From assembly GCF_014653945.1 (NCBI RefSeq), contig NZ_BNAU01000002.1, positions 553,914-617,913 of the forward strand: 64,000 nt of DNA. The letters run 5' to 3'. Positions 8,690-17,020 of the stretch are shown piece after piece (the first letter of the stretch is position 1; each line of letters opens with the position of its first letter). This DNA comes from Amycolatopsis deserti. GTDB taxonomy: Bacteria; Actinomycetota; Actinomycetes; Mycobacteriales; Pseudonocardiaceae. A program made the position numbers and the translations under genes. The notes beneath the pieces were generated by a model. That model ran no database searches, was not told the origin of the DNA, and was given only the letters and a program-made list of their open reading frames with translations.

Positions 8690-9043
8690 TCGCGCGTCCC
8701 ATGCCATCGCTCCCGCCCAGAACCGGCCGGACCCATCGGCGACCCCGTCGTTCATGCGCATCGACTCCGGGACCACCCGCGCGAGCCACCGCACCCCGTC
8801 GTCCAGGATCGCGATCCCCCGCCCGGCCGCGGCGATCCACCCGCCATCGGCCGCCGAGCACACCGTCCACTCCGGACTCGGTAGTCCAGCGGCTCGGCGC
8901 CGGCGTTGTAGTGGATGCCGGTGCTCGACCTGCAGGCTCGCCGCCAGCGGGAGCGGCCTCAGCGGACAGTGCGGCGCGAGCAGCGCGTCGAAGATCTCGG
9001 CGCCGGGGATGGGTGCGTCCAGATCAATTGTCAGTTGATGCTC
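8690..9043 (-). pseudogene. SMP-30/gluconolactonase fragment
   Basis: On the minus strand, positions 8872-8690 read EWTVCSAADGGWIAAAGRGI, then AILDDGVRWL and RMNDGVADGSGRFWAGAMAW. This is the middle of an SMP-30/gluconolactonase, including the metal-site segment R(M/L)NDG..D..GRFW. The similarity stops where the vapBC operator begins, and there is no believable start or N-terminal half; upstream codons to about 9043 are open but not clearly family-like. The rest of the propeller is missing, so this is a decayed fragment, possibly cut by arrival of vapBC. The stretch 9044-9119 shows nothing recognisable. Confidence 0.55.
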
Positions 9044-9122
9044 GCGGTCGGAGCCCACCGCACGCACCGGACGGGCCGCCGGGTGATGATGTCCCCGTTT
9101 CCGGGTGGCAGGAGGAACCGTG

Positions 9123-10100
9123 GTGGCGATGGTGCTGGCTGGGTTGGTGTCGGAGGCGGCCGCGGAGGCGTACGAACGCCTGCACGCCGCGGGTGAGATC
9201 CCGGCCGGGTCCGGGGCAGGCCGGTTCGACCTCGACGACCCCGCCGGCCGGGAACTGCTCGACGCCGGGCTCGTCTCGATGGCCGGCACGGGCGACCAGC
9301 GGTATGTGCGCGTGGTGCACCCGGTGATCGCGTTGCGCCGGTTGATCGACCGGCAGCACCGGCACCTGTCGGCGCTGCAGGCGAGCCTGGCGGAGTCGTG
9401 GGAGCGGTTCGCCGACGTGGTCGCCCCGACCACCGGCCTGTCGCAGGACGCGCTCGACGGTGAGGACGTCCAGGCGGTCCGCGATCCGGCCGAGATGTCC
9501 CGGCTGGCGGCGGGGCTCTACCGCTCCCCGCGCCGCCTCCTCCGCGCCACCTTCAACGCCCGGTCCGGCCACAACCCGACCACCGAGGGCCTGCTCCTGC
9601 CGCCGCCCGACGCCATCGCCGCCGGGGTGGAGTTCCGCATGCTCTACGACACCGAGCACGCCTCGGACGAGTGGGGTTCGCACAGCATCGAGGAGTCCGT
9701 CCGCGCCGGCGAGCAGGCTCGCATCCGGCGGTCGGTGCCGGTGAAGATGATGCACGTCGACGACCACGTCGCGCTGGTCACGATCGACCGCACGGGCGCC
9801 GACGGCGCGCTGCTGATCCGCTCCCCCGCCCTGCTCGGCCTCCTCGCCGAGTGGTTCGACGCGCTCTGGCACGCGCCGGACACCACGACCATCGGCGAGG
9901 CGGCCCCGGCCGAGCTCACCCCCGCCCGCCACAAGGTCCTGCACCTGCTGGCGGCCGGCCTCACCGACGAGGCGATCGCCCGCCAGACCGGCACCGCGGT
10001 GCGCACGGTCCGCCGCCACGTCGGCGCGATCCTGGAGATCCTGCAGGTCGACAGCCGGTTCGCCGCCGGAGTGGCCGCCGTCCGCCGCGGCTGGTTGTGA
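9123..10100 (+). CDS. LuxR-type transcriptional regulator with N-terminal TrmB/effector-like region
   Basis: About 325 residues. The C-terminal LuxR HTH is clear: AELTPARHKVLHLLAAGLTDEA, then IARQTGTAVRTVRRHVGAIL. The N-terminal part starts with a winged-helix-like segment (LVSEAAAEAYERLHAAGE, then LLDAGLVSM) and a central domain that may bind an effector. Three adjacent in-frame starts compete; GTG 9123 is 7 bp from AGGAGG (9110-9115) and is preferred over GTG 9120 and GTG 9105. This architecture is common in actinomycete regulators of unknown ligand. The two helical genes downstream on the same strand (94 and ~425 bp on) may be its targets. Confidence 0.78.
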   Translation: MAMVLAGLVSEAAAEAYERLHAAGEIPAGSGAGRFDLDDPAGRELLDAGLVSMAGTGDQRYVRVVHPVIALRRLIDRQHRHLSALQASLAESWERFADVVAPTTGLSQDALDGEDVQAVRDPAEMSRLAAGLYRSPRRLLRATFNARSGHNPTTEGLLLPPPDAIAAGVEFRMLYDTEHASDEWGSHSIEESVRAGEQARIRRSVPVKMMHVDDHVALVTIDRTGADGALLIRSPALLGLLAEWFDALWHAPDTTTIGEAAPAELTPARHKVLHLLAAGLTDEAIARQTGTAVRTVRRHVGAILEILQVDSRFAAGVAAVRRGWL

Positions 10101-10193
10101 CCGCAACCGGACATTGTCCGGAATGGACCTGTACGGCCGCCCCGTCCGCGCGGCACACTCGCCCGGTCGCTGGGAGCGTGGAGGGAAGCTGGG

Positions 10194-10520
10194 TTGAGCA
10201 ACGGCTACGAGGTCGACCTGAGCAGTCTGGAGGCGGCGGGCAAGGCCCTCACCGAGGCGGCCGGCTGGGCGCAGGACGTCGCGGGACGGGTGCACAAGTG
10301 CCGGGCGAACGTCCAGTTCACCGACGGGTCCACCTTGGACGAGCTGTTGCGCGGGGACACCGAGAACCTGCCGCTGCGCAAACTCGAAGGGGTCATCGCG
10401 CGGATGACCGACCTCGTCGAGCGCCGCCAGGTGCACGTCAAGGACGAACTGGAGTACGCAGGACAGGCCATGCTGAAGATCAAGGCGCTGTACGCCCGCG
10501 CCGACGGCCAGGACGGCTGA
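10194..10520 (+). CDS. Small WXG100-like helical protein
   Basis: 108 residues from a TTG at 10194 preceded by GGAGGGAA (10180-10187). The sequence is nearly all helix-forming with an internal break near GSTLDELLRGDTENLP, suggesting a helix-turn-helix hairpin like small type VII secretion-associated proteins. No WxG motif is present, although AAGWAQDV holds a Trp-Ala. It precedes a larger helical protein by 5 bp, so the two are probably co-expressed. No enzymatic motif is seen; the type VII link is inference. Confidence 0.65.
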   Translation: MSNGYEVDLSSLEAAGKALTEAAGWAQDVAGRVHKCRANVQFTDGSTLDELLRGDTENLPLRKLEGVIARMTDLVERRQVHVKDELEYAGQAMLKIKALYARADGQDG

Positions 10521-10525
10521 CCGCC

Positions 10526-11530
10526 TTGAGCGCGTACGAGGAGTACCGGGAACAGCTGTTCGCCGAGTTCCTGCGACTGGCCGGGGTCATCGAGGAGTGT
10601 GCGAAGATCCTGCTCCAGCAGTCGCCGCCACCGGTGATCGAGGGGGTGGGCACCCAGACCGAGGAATACGTCCGGAACCTGTCGATCGACGCGGCGAAGA
10701 AGAAGGACGTGGTCTGGGAGGCCTACTCCCTGCTCGGCGAACTGCACGGCTACCAGGGCGGTGCGGCCGGGGCCGCCGACGAGGCCCGGCGCGAATTGGC
10801 CGCGGCGAACGTGACCGTCGACGACGTGGACGAGAAGTTCACCACCGCGACCGGCAACCTCGCCGAGTGGACCGGGTCGGCCGCCCGCGCGGTGACGAGC
10901 AGGCTCAACGACCTGAAGGCGTTCGTCGGGAACCAGTCCGCCTACGCGGCGTACCTGGACAAGGTGCTCGAGCAGTACGCGCTGCTCGTGCGCACCGGTG
11001 AGGACAACGCCGAGAAGCTCGCGGCGAACATCACCAAGGCCCTCGCCGACGCGCAGAAGGACCGCACGACGGCGAAGGTCGAGTTCGCGCTGAACATGTT
11101 CTACGGCACCGCCGGACTGGTCTCCGCCGCCAAGTCCGGGGACGTGGTGAGCGGGGTCGAGAACGTGGCGAAGGTCGTCGGCGAGATCAAGCAGCTGACG
11201 AAGACCTGGGAGGAGACCGACCCGCAGCGCATCATGGCCCAGTTCCGGGCCGACGTGCGCGCGGCGCGGAACAACCTGGCCGAGGCCGGCGACCGGCTCG
11301 CCGGCCACTTCACGGCGATGCTCGAGGACATGGCCAAGGAGAACGGCCGGACCTTCTTCAAGGACCCGAAACTCGGCCTGGACGTCACGAGCCCGAACTT
11401 CAAGCCGGCGCAGTTCCGGCTCAAGGAGGCCGCGAACTGGGACGAGTTCGCGCGCGCCGTGGAGAAGCTGCCCAAGGACCCGCCGGCGCCCGCCCGCGGC
11501 CCGATCGCGCAGCGGCTGGAGACCGGATAG
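10526..11530 (+). CDS. Helical protein with WXG-like segment, possible type VII-associated substrate
   Basis: 334 residues if started at TTG 10526; no ATG or GTG lies near the N-terminus and the ribosome-binding site is weak. The first ~190 residues are amphipathic helices including NLAEWTGSAARAVTSRLNDL, which resembles the W-x-G turn of LXG/WXG-type domains. The C-terminal half is charged, ends in a Pro-rich tail (PKDPPAPARGP), and contains a small-residue hydrophobic stretch (about 195-215). No catalytic motif is visible. It follows the 108-residue gene directly, suggesting a chaperone/partner and substrate pair (inference). Confidence 0.6.
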   Translation: MSAYEEYREQLFAEFLRLAGVIEECAKILLQQSPPPVIEGVGTQTEEYVRNLSIDAAKKKDVVWEAYSLLGELHGYQGGAAGAADEARRELAAANVTVDDVDEKFTTATGNLAEWTGSAARAVTSRLNDLKAFVGNQSAYAAYLDKVLEQYALLVRTGEDNAEKLAANITKALADAQKDRTTAKVEFALNMFYGTAGLVSAAKSGDVVSGVENVAKVVGEIKQLTKTWEETDPQRIMAQFRADVRAARNNLAEAGDRLAGHFTAMLEDMAKENGRTFFKDPKLGLDVTSPNFKPAQFRLKEAANWDEFARAVEKLPKDPPAPARGPIAQRLETG

Positions 11531-11567
11531 CCCGGCGCGGTGTGGTCGTTATGGTTCCGGCGCCGGG
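11531..11567 (+). terminator. Possible hairpin after the helical-protein pair
   Basis: CCCGGCGC (11531-11538) pairs with GCGCCGGG (11560-11567) around a 21-base loop, immediately after the stop codon. There is no U-tract and the loop is long, so termination is only suggested. Confidence 0.3.
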
Positions 11568-11585
11568 GTAGCTGTTTCCTGCCGG

Positions 11586-12053
11586 GTGGCCCTGATCGCG
11601 ACTGATCGCGGACTGATCGGGAGCATTACACCGCCGCGGGTGCGGGTGATCATCGGCGGTCTCGTTCTCGTGGCGGCGCTGTGCGCAGCCTTGGCGGTGT
11701 GGGCGGCGACCTCGGAGGTCTCGGCGGCCGGGATCACCTGCGACACGGCGCTGCACGAACCCGACCAGGACCCACGTCCGGCGCTGAGCACCGTGTGCGA
11801 CAGCGGCCGGACAATGCGGCAGTTCACCGCGGCGGCGGGCGCAGCGGGCGGCCTCCCGTTCGGCGGCGCGGCGCTGGCGACGGGCATCCGCAGGCGGGGA
11901 CCACGTACCCAGCGTTGGACGGCGACAGTCGCACCGCGGCGGCTCCGGGGTCCGATGGCGAGTGGATCAGCGCCCCACCGAACCCGCCGCGACCAGGTGC
12001 GGCCAGATCTCCGCCGCGATGCCCTCCGGCGTGCCGGGGCAGCCGCGGCGTAG
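11586..12053 (+). CDS. Putative small membrane protein (hypothetical)
   Basis: An open frame from GTG 11586 encodes a short polar start, a clear membrane segment (VIIGGLVLVAALCAALAVWA, residues 21-40), a ~40-residue loop with two Cys (ITCDTALHEP and STVCDSG) that could form a disulfide, and a second short apolar segment (about 80-98). The tail after residue ~100 is Arg-rich and overlaps the end of the convergent TetR gene by 87 bp. That is unusual and suggests either readthrough of a mutated stop or that the frame is only partly real. No family recognised. Confidence 0.4.
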   Translation: MALIATDRGLIGSITPPRVRVIIGGLVLVAALCAALAVWAATSEVSAAGITCDTALHEPDQDPRPALSTVCDSGRTMRQFTAAAGAAGGLPFGGAALATGIRRRGPRTQRWTATVAPRRLRGPMASGSAPHRTRRDQVRPDLRRDALRRAGAAAA

Positions 12054-12551
12054 CCAATCCATCACGGTCCCCAGCAGGGCGCCCGCCAGCAGCGCCGCCG
12101 CCGGGTCGTGCGGGATTTCCGCCGGGTCGTCGGCGTGGGTGGGGGCTCCGGTGCCGGTCAGGTGCACGTGGATGGCGATCGCGAGGCGGTGGTGCAGGTG
12201 GTTGATCACCCGGGCGCTGCCGGCGAGCAACGCGCCGTACAGCCGCGCGTGCTCCGCCACGTGCACGAAGATCCTGGCCAGCGCTTCGATCGGCGCGGGG
12301 TCCTCGTTCGGCAGCAGCACGTGCGCGGCGGCGACCAGCTCGTCGAACATGTCCGTGCACGCGGCCGCCGCGAGGTCGTGCACGTCGGTGTAGTGCTCGT
12401 AGAACGTGGAGCGGTTGACGTCCGCCCGCTTGGTCAGGTCGGAGACCGAGATCTGACCCAGGTCGCGCTCGGCGATCAGCTCCAGCAGCGCGGCCTCCAG
12501 CGCGGACCGTGACCGGCGGCTACGGCGATCGGGTACTTGCGGGGCGGACAC
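11967..12551 (-). CDS. TetR/AcrR-family regulator, divergent from a P450 gene
   Basis: 194 residues. The N-terminal HTH is ISVSDLTKRADVNRSTFYEHY, a standard TetR DNA-binding motif, after a basic start (RRSRRSRSALEAALLELIAERD). The C-terminal ligand domain holds the His-rich helix RVINHLHHRLAIAIHVHL. It is transcribed away from the P450 at 12641, and the 89-bp gap contains a palindrome that is the likely operator. Repression of the P450 in the absence of a small hydrophobic ligand is the simplest model (inference). Confidence 0.88.
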   Translation of the reverse strand: MSAPQVPDRRSRRSRSALEAALLELIAERDLGQISVSDLTKRADVNRSTFYEHYTDVHDLAAAACTDMFDELVAAAHVLLPNEDPAPIEALARIFVHVAEHARLYGALLAGSARVINHLHHRLAIAIHVHLTGTGAPTHADDPAEIPHDPAAALLAGALLGTVMDWLRRGCPGTPEGIAAEIWPHLVAAGSVGR

Positions 12552-12570
12552 CGGATCAGTCTAATGGGCT

Positions 12571-12602
12571 CCGACAGGTGTTGGAAAAACACCACATGTC
12601 GG
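12571..12602. promoter_or_regulatory. TetR operator between the 11967 regulator and the P450
   Basis: CCGACAGGTGTT (12571-12582) is mirrored by AACACC (12588-12593) and TGTCGG (12597-12602). The two half-arms match fully except for a 3-bp insertion on the right side. It lies in the middle of the divergent gap. Confidence 0.55.
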
Positions 12603-12640
12603 AATGATTCGGGCGAAGTTCACCCGTCGAGGAGTCGCTG

Positions 12641-13843
12641 ATGACCACCGCGGAACCCCGGAGCTACCCGTTCAGCCTGCCGGAGCGGCTGGACGTGGAG
12701 CCGATGTTCGCGAACCTGCGCGCGAACGAGCCGCTCAGCCGGGTCCGGCTGCCGTACGGCGAACCGGGCTGGCTGGCCACCCGCTACGAGGACGTGAAGG
12801 TCGTGCTCGGCGACCCGCGGTTCAGCCGCGCCGCGAGCCTCCAGCACGACGAACCCCGCATGCGGCCGCAGCCTTCGCAGTCCGGCGGCATCCTCAGCAT
12901 GGACCCGCCGGACCACAGCCGCCTGCGCCGGCTGGTCACGAAGGCCTTCACAGTGCGGCGGATCGAGCAGTTGCGGCCACGGGTGCGGGAGATCGCCGAC
13001 GGGTTGGTCGACGCGATGCTCGACCAGGGGCCGCCCGCCGACCTGGTCGAGGCGTTCGCGCTGCCGGTGCCGGTGACCGTGATCTGCGAGCTGCTCGGCG
13101 TGCCCTACGAGGACCGCGTGGACTTCCGCCACTGGTCCGACGCGTTCCTGTCCACCACGAAGTTCACCCCCGAGGAGGTGGTGGACTGCACCGGCAGGAT
13201 GCACGCCTACCTGGAGGGCCTGATCGCCCAGCGCCGCGCCGAGCCGCGCGACGATCTGCTCAGCGGGCTGGTCGCCGCGCGCGACAACGAGGATCGTCTG
13301 TCCGAAGAGGAACTGGTGATGCTCGCGATGGCGTTGCTGGTCGCCGGGCACGAGACGACCGCGTCACAGATCCCCAACTTCGTCTACACGCTGCTGACGC
13401 ACCCCGAGCAGCTCGCCGTGCTTCGCGCGGATCTGAGCCTGGTGCCGAAGGCTGTCGAGGAGCTGATGCGGTTCGTGCCGCTGGGGCTCGGCGCCGGCAT
13501 CGCCCGGTACGCGACGGAGGACATCGAGCTGGGTGGGGTGCTGGTGCGCGCGGGCGAGGCCGTGCTGCCCGCGCTGGCGTCGGCGAACCGGGACGAACGG
13601 GTCTTCGCCGACCCCGACGAACTCGACCTGCGCCGCCAGGACACCTCGCACATCGGCTTCGGCCACGGCGTGCACCACTGCCTGGGCGCGCCCCTGGCCC
13701 GCATGGAGCTGCAGGTCGCGCTCGACACGCTGCTCCGCAGGCTGCCCGGCCTGCGCTTCGCCGACGGCGAGGCCGGCATCGACTGGAAGGAGGGGCTGTC
13801 CACGCGCGGCCCCGAGCGGATGATGCTGACCTGGGACCACTGA
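12641..13843 (+). CDS. Cytochrome P450 (class I bacterial, CYP105/107-like)
   Basis: 400 residues, a normal length for soluble bacterial P450s. The start ATG 12641 follows GAGGAG. The I-helix motif is AGHETTAS (oxygen activation Thr), the K-helix ExxR is in VEELMRF, and the heme loop is FGHGVHHCLGAPLAR with the Cys ligand. The B-C region has SMDPPDHSRLRRLVTKAFTVRR, typical of CYP105/107. It needs ferredoxin and reductase partners, none of which is adjacent. The divergent TetR gene suggests substrate-inducible expression. The substrate cannot be inferred. Confidence 0.92.
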   Translation: MTTAEPRSYPFSLPERLDVEPMFANLRANEPLSRVRLPYGEPGWLATRYEDVKVVLGDPRFSRAASLQHDEPRMRPQPSQSGGILSMDPPDHSRLRRLVTKAFTVRRIEQLRPRVREIADGLVDAMLDQGPPADLVEAFALPVPVTVICELLGVPYEDRVDFRHWSDAFLSTTKFTPEEVVDCTGRMHAYLEGLIAQRRAEPRDDLLSGLVAARDNEDRLSEEELVMLAMALLVAGHETTASQIPNFVYTLLTHPEQLAVLRADLSLVPKAVEELMRFVPLGLGAGIARYATEDIELGGVLVRAGEAVLPALASANRDERVFADPDELDLRRQDTSHIGFGHGVHHCLGAPLARMELQVALDTLLRRLPGLRFADGEAGIDWKEGLSTRGPERMMLTWDH

Positions 13844-14020
13844 CCGGGCCGCTCCCGCGGGCGCGGTGGGCGGAGGGAGCCGAGAAGCGTGAGGACCGGA
13901 GGGTACGCGCGGGCCACGGGCAGTGCCCACCAGGTCGAGCACCGGCCGGTCCAGCCGCGGCACCCGGGGCCTGGCGGAAGCCTCGCTCGGCGGCCAGGCC
14001 TGCCCGAGGGCCGCGGCTTG

Positions 14021-14824
14021 TCAGGCGGCGAGCTGCTTGGTGAACCACCGCGTCAGCACCTCGTCAACCGCCTTCGCTGTCGGCAGCTGAGGCGCGGGCT
14101 CCAGCCCCGGTTCCTCCGCCAGCGGGTGCGCCAGCTCCGGCACGTCGACCAGCTCGGCGTCCGCCAGCCGGGCGACCAGCGCGGCGGCGTCCGCACGCAG
14201 GTCCGGGTGGTCCTGCTCGCCGCTCACCAGCAGCAGCGGCACGTCCGCCGCCAGTTCGCCCGCGCGGGCGACGAAGTCGAACTCCTCCGCGACCCGGTGC
14301 GCCTCCTCCGTCCAGTGGTACGGGCGCCCGGCGAGGCCCTCGGTCAGCGGGACCACCGTGCGCAGCCGCACGGCGGGGTTGACCAGCGCCACCGCCCGCA
14401 CCGCAACCGCTTGCGTGACCAGCACCCTCAGCGCCACCGCCCCGCCCAGCGACGCGCCGAGCACGCTCACCGGCGAGTCGTCGACCGGCAGCTGACGGCG
14501 CAGCGCCTCCAGCGCGGCCGGGAACTCCTCGGCCGCCTGCCGAGCGAACGGCGCCAGAAACGCCAGCAACGCGTCCTTCCGGGCGAGTTCGATCACCGCG
14601 TCGACCCGGCCGTCGACCATCCGCGCGCCGCACATCGGCATGCCCAGGTGCACCCGCCAGGCCGGCACCCCGCGCATCGGCAGCGCGGCCGCGAACGCCG
14701 CGTCCGTGCGTGGCGCGTCCAGCATGTGCCAGGTGACGATCAACGGCGCGGGACCGTCGACCTCCGGCGGCAGCGCCGTGTACGGCACGCCAGCGGCACT
14801 TCCGGTCAGAGTTTGCATGTCCAC
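14021..14824 (-). CDS. Alpha/beta-hydrolase family protein
   Basis: 267 residues. The nucleophile elbow is VLGASLGGAVALRVL (GxSxG, Ser about 122). A later Asp is in LLVSGEQDHPDLRADA (loop after strand 7) and a candidate catalytic His in VPELAHPLAEEP. The fold position of these residues fits an esterase/hydrolase. The start could be GTG 14824 or ATG 14818; AAGGTGG lies about 9 bp before the GTG. The gene follows the LLM operon on the same strand after a 64-bp gap that contains a perfect inverted repeat, so it may be a separate unit. Substrate unknown. Confidence 0.75.
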   Translation of the reverse strand: MDMQTLTGSAAGVPYTALPPEVDGPAPLIVTWHMLDAPRTDAAFAAALPMRGVPAWRVHLGMPMCGARMVDGRVDAVIELARKDALLAFLAPFARQAAEEFPAALEALRRQLPVDDSPVSVLGASLGGAVALRVLVTQAVAVRAVALVNPAVRLRTVVPLTEGLAGRPYHWTEEAHRVAEEFDFVARAGELAADVPLLLVSGEQDHPDLRADAAALVARLADAELVDVPELAHPLAEEPGLEPAPQLPTAKAVDEVLTRWFTKQLAA

Positions 14825-14869
14825 CCCCCGCGTCCACCTTAGACAGCGGGGACGGCGCCATGAAACCCC

Positions 14870-14886
14870 TTTCGCTGCAAGCGAAA
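14870..14886. repeat. Perfect inverted repeat between the LLM gene end and the hydrolase gene start
   Basis: TTTCGCT (14870-14876) and AGCGAAA (14880-14886) are perfect 7-bp arms around GCA. The element starts 3 bp after the LLM stop codon and lies 46 bp before the hydrolase start. It could be a short operator for the hydrolase or a weak hairpin; the A/T-rich arms favour an operator. Confidence 0.45.
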
Positions 14887-14888
14887 AC

Positions 14889-15929
14889 TCACACCGAACG
14901 CACCAGTTCGATCGCCTTCGCCAAGGTAGCCAGGCGTGCGTCCAGGGTGTCGCCGGCCGGGTAGAGGCGCACGGTGTCCACGCCGGCGTCGCGCCACACG
15001 CGCAACCGTTCGCGCACCATCGGTTCGGTGCCGATGAGCGTCGTGCCGAGCACCATCTCGTCGGTCACCAGCGCGGCCGCGCCGTCGCGATCCCCAGCCT
15101 GCCAACGATTCCGCACCTCGGCCGCCACCTCGGCCCAGCCCTGGCGGCTGTAGGCGCGGTTGTAGAAGTTGGTCGACGCCGAACCCATCCCGCCGAGGCT
15201 GAACGCCAGCTCCTTCTTCCGCCCGGCCACCATCGCCCGCAGCGCGTCCTCATCCGGCGCGAACGCGACCTCCGCGCCCTGGCACACGTCCAGATCCGCC
15301 CGCGTCCGCCCGCTCCGCGCGAGCCCTTCGTCCAGGTGGGCGAAATACGCGTCACCGGCGCCCTCGGGCACGAAACTGGTGCCCAGCCACCCGTCGGCGA
15401 TCTCGCCGGTCAGCCGCAACATCGCCGGGGACAGGGTCGCCAAGTAGACCGGGATGTCGTGTTCGGCGCGCATGGACAGCCGCATCGGCACCGCGTCCCC
15501 ACCCGCCAGCGGGATCGTGAACTCCTCACCGGAGTAGGAAATCTTGCCGCCCCCGAGCACGCGGCGCACGATCTCCACGGTCTCCCGCACCCGGGCCAGC
15601 GGCCGCGCGAACGGCACCCCGTGCAGGCCCTCGATCACCTGCGGGCCGGACGCGCCCAGCCCCAGCAGGAACCGTCCACCGGACAGATTGGACAGTGTGA
15701 TCGCGGTCTGCGCCACCGCGACCGGTGTGCGCGTGCCAACCTGCATGATGCCGGACCCGAGCAGCATCCGTTCCGTGCGCGCGGCGAAGTAGCCGAGCGC
15801 GGACGGCCCGTCGGAGCCCCACGCCTCGGCGACCCAGCAGATGTCGAGGCCGAGTTTCTCCGCCTCCACCACGAAATCCGCGACCTCGCCGAAGCCCGCG
15901 GAGGCCTCGACGGTCGTCGCCGTGCGCAT
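14889..15929 (-). CDS. Luciferase-like (LLM) F420-dependent oxidoreductase
   Basis: 346 residues with the TIM-barrel layout of the luciferase-like superfamily. Features include the N-terminal ADFVVEAEKLGLDICWVAEAW segment, the GTRTPVAVAQTAITLSNLSGGRFLLGLG motif shared by F420-dependent reductases, and DGWLGTSFVPEG near the C-terminal flavin site. Family members use F420 (or FMN) for hydride transfer on diverse substrates. The ATG at 15929-15927 overlaps the stop of the SRPBCC gene by one base, so the two are co-translated. F420 is favoured over FMN because no flavin reductase is adjacent (inference). Confidence 0.82.
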   Translation of the reverse strand: MRTATTVEASAGFGEVADFVVEAEKLGLDICWVAEAWGSDGPSALGYFAARTERMLLGSGIMQVGTRTPVAVAQTAITLSNLSGGRFLLGLGASGPQVIEGLHGVPFARPLARVRETVEIVRRVLGGGKISYSGEEFTIPLAGGDAVPMRLSMRAEHDIPVYLATLSPAMLRLTGEIADGWLGTSFVPEGAGDAYFAHLDEGLARSGRTRADLDVCQGAEVAFAPDEDALRAMVAGRKKELAFSLGGMGSASTNFYNRAYSRQGWAEVAAEVRNRWQAGDRDGAAALVTDEMVLGTTLIGTEPMVRERLRVWRDAGVDTVRLYPAGDTLDARLATLAKAIELVRSV

Positions 15930-16435
15930 CAGGCTTCCGCCCGCTTCTTCAGGCGCTCCAGCGTCGCGGCCATGTTGCGCTCGAACTCGCGCATCCGCAC
16001 GAAGACGATCTTCTGTTCCTTGTCCGGCATCCGGTCGATCGCCAGCGACAACCCGGACCGGCCCGGCCCCAGCCGCATCCACTGCGACAACTCCGTGCCG
16101 CCGTCGCGGGGTTCCACCCGGAACCGCCACGTCGCGCTGGGCTCGTCCGGATCCCCGACCGCCCAGGCGAACACCCGCGGCGGTTCGCACTCCACGACCT
16201 GCGAGGTGGCCGCCCACTCCCCCAGCGCGTCGTGCTTGCTGCGCCCGACGAACCGGGCGCCGGGCGCGGGACCGGTGGCGCCGTCGAGCCATTCGACGGA
16301 CCGCAGCTCGTCGCTCATCTCCGGCATCAGCCCGATGTCGGACACCAGGGCCCACACCCGCTCGGGCGGCGCGTCGATCCAGGTGCGCACCTCCACGGTC
16401 GGGGTGTCCGCGTAGCGCGCGCCCCTCCACTCCAT
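15929..16435 (-). CDS. SRPBCC-family (polyketide cyclase/dehydrase-like) protein
   Basis: 168 residues beginning MEWRGARYADTPTVEVRTWI, with DAPPERVWALVSDIGLMPE, the usual opening of SRPBCC ligand-binding folds. A central strand pair (FAWAVGDPDEPSATWRFRVEPRDGGTELSQWMRLG) and a long C-terminal helix ending in ERLKKRAEA complete the helix-grip fold. It is the first gene of a two-gene operon with the LLM oxidoreductase. Together they suggest modification of a small hydrophobic molecule; whether the protein is catalytic or carrier-like cannot be seen. Confidence 0.8.
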   Translation of the reverse strand: MEWRGARYADTPTVEVRTWIDAPPERVWALVSDIGLMPEMSDELRSVEWLDGATGPAPGARFVGRSKHDALGEWAATSQVVECEPPRVFAWAVGDPDEPSATWRFRVEPRDGGTELSQWMRLGPGRSGLSLAIDRMPDKEQKIVFVRMREFERNMAATLERLKKRAEA

Positions 16436-16492
16436 CGCCGGCCGTCCTCCTCGTCGTCGCGGGGTCCGGCCATCAGAGTTGCTTAATAAGAC

Positions 16493-16993
16493 TTAGCTTG
16501 TCAAGAACCTGTCCCGCACGTCCGGCCTGCTTTTGAGCCGCTCCGGGAACCCGGGGCCGAGCCGCATCCGGGTCTCGTCGGCGCGCAGCGGCTCACCGCA
16601 CCGCGCGCAGACGACCTCGGCGTGGGTGTCGTGGCCGCAGGGCTCGTGGTGGAAGGTGATCGGCGCGCCCTCGTCACCGGCGAGCCACCGGTCGCCCCAC
16701 CGGGACAGCGCGGCCAGCACCGGGAAGAAGTCCCGGCCCTGCTCGGTGAGCAGGTACTCGTGGCGGCGGGGCTCGTCCTGGTAGGGCCGCCGCTCCAGCA
16801 GCCCCTGCTCGACGAGCCGGCGCAGCCGGTCGGTGAGCGTGTTGCGGGCGATTCCCAGGGACTGCTGGAAGTCGTCGAACCGGCGGACGCCGTAGAAGGC
16901 CTCGCGCAGCACCAGGGGCGTCCAGGCGTCGCCCAGCAGGTCGACGGTGCGGGCGATGGAGCACGGCCAGTTCGCGAACGACGTCCTCTTCAT
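16493..16993 (-). CDS. HxlR-family transcriptional regulator with C-terminal Cys cluster
   Basis: 166 residues. The HxlR winged helix is clear: CSIARTVDLLGDAWTPLVLR, RRFDDFQQSLGIARNTLTDR and LVEQGLLERRPYQDEPRRHEY. The first Cys (residue 11) is the conserved redox-sensing Cys of HxlR/QorR-type regulators. A C-terminal extension EPCGHDTHAEVVCARCGEPL has three Cys and two His and may bind zinc. It is followed (minus direction) by the SRPBCC-LLM operon after 57 bp, so that operon is a likely target. An imperfect palindrome, GCTTAATAAGACTTAGC (16481-16497), spans the gap. Confidence 0.85.
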   Translation of the reverse strand: MKRTSFANWPCSIARTVDLLGDAWTPLVLREAFYGVRRFDDFQQSLGIARNTLTDRLRRLVEQGLLERRPYQDEPRRHEYLLTEQGRDFFPVLAALSRWGDRWLAGDEGAPITFHHEPCGHDTHAEVVCARCGEPLRADETRMRLGPGFPERLKSRPDVRDRFLTS

Positions 16994-17020
16994 GCGGCCA
17001 GGTTAGCCCCGCGGCGCCGG

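Noticed and set aside
8657..9433. A 258-codon minus-strand gene including the SMP-30 fragment
   Set aside because: Only the C-terminal third is family-like; the first ~130 codons lie opposite the LuxR-type gene and are low-complexity.
16481..16497. Palindrome GCTTAATAAGACTTAGC as a certain HxlR operator
   Set aside because: Arms match only 5 of 7 bases and the site overlaps the end of the regulator gene; kept only as a remark in the gene entry.
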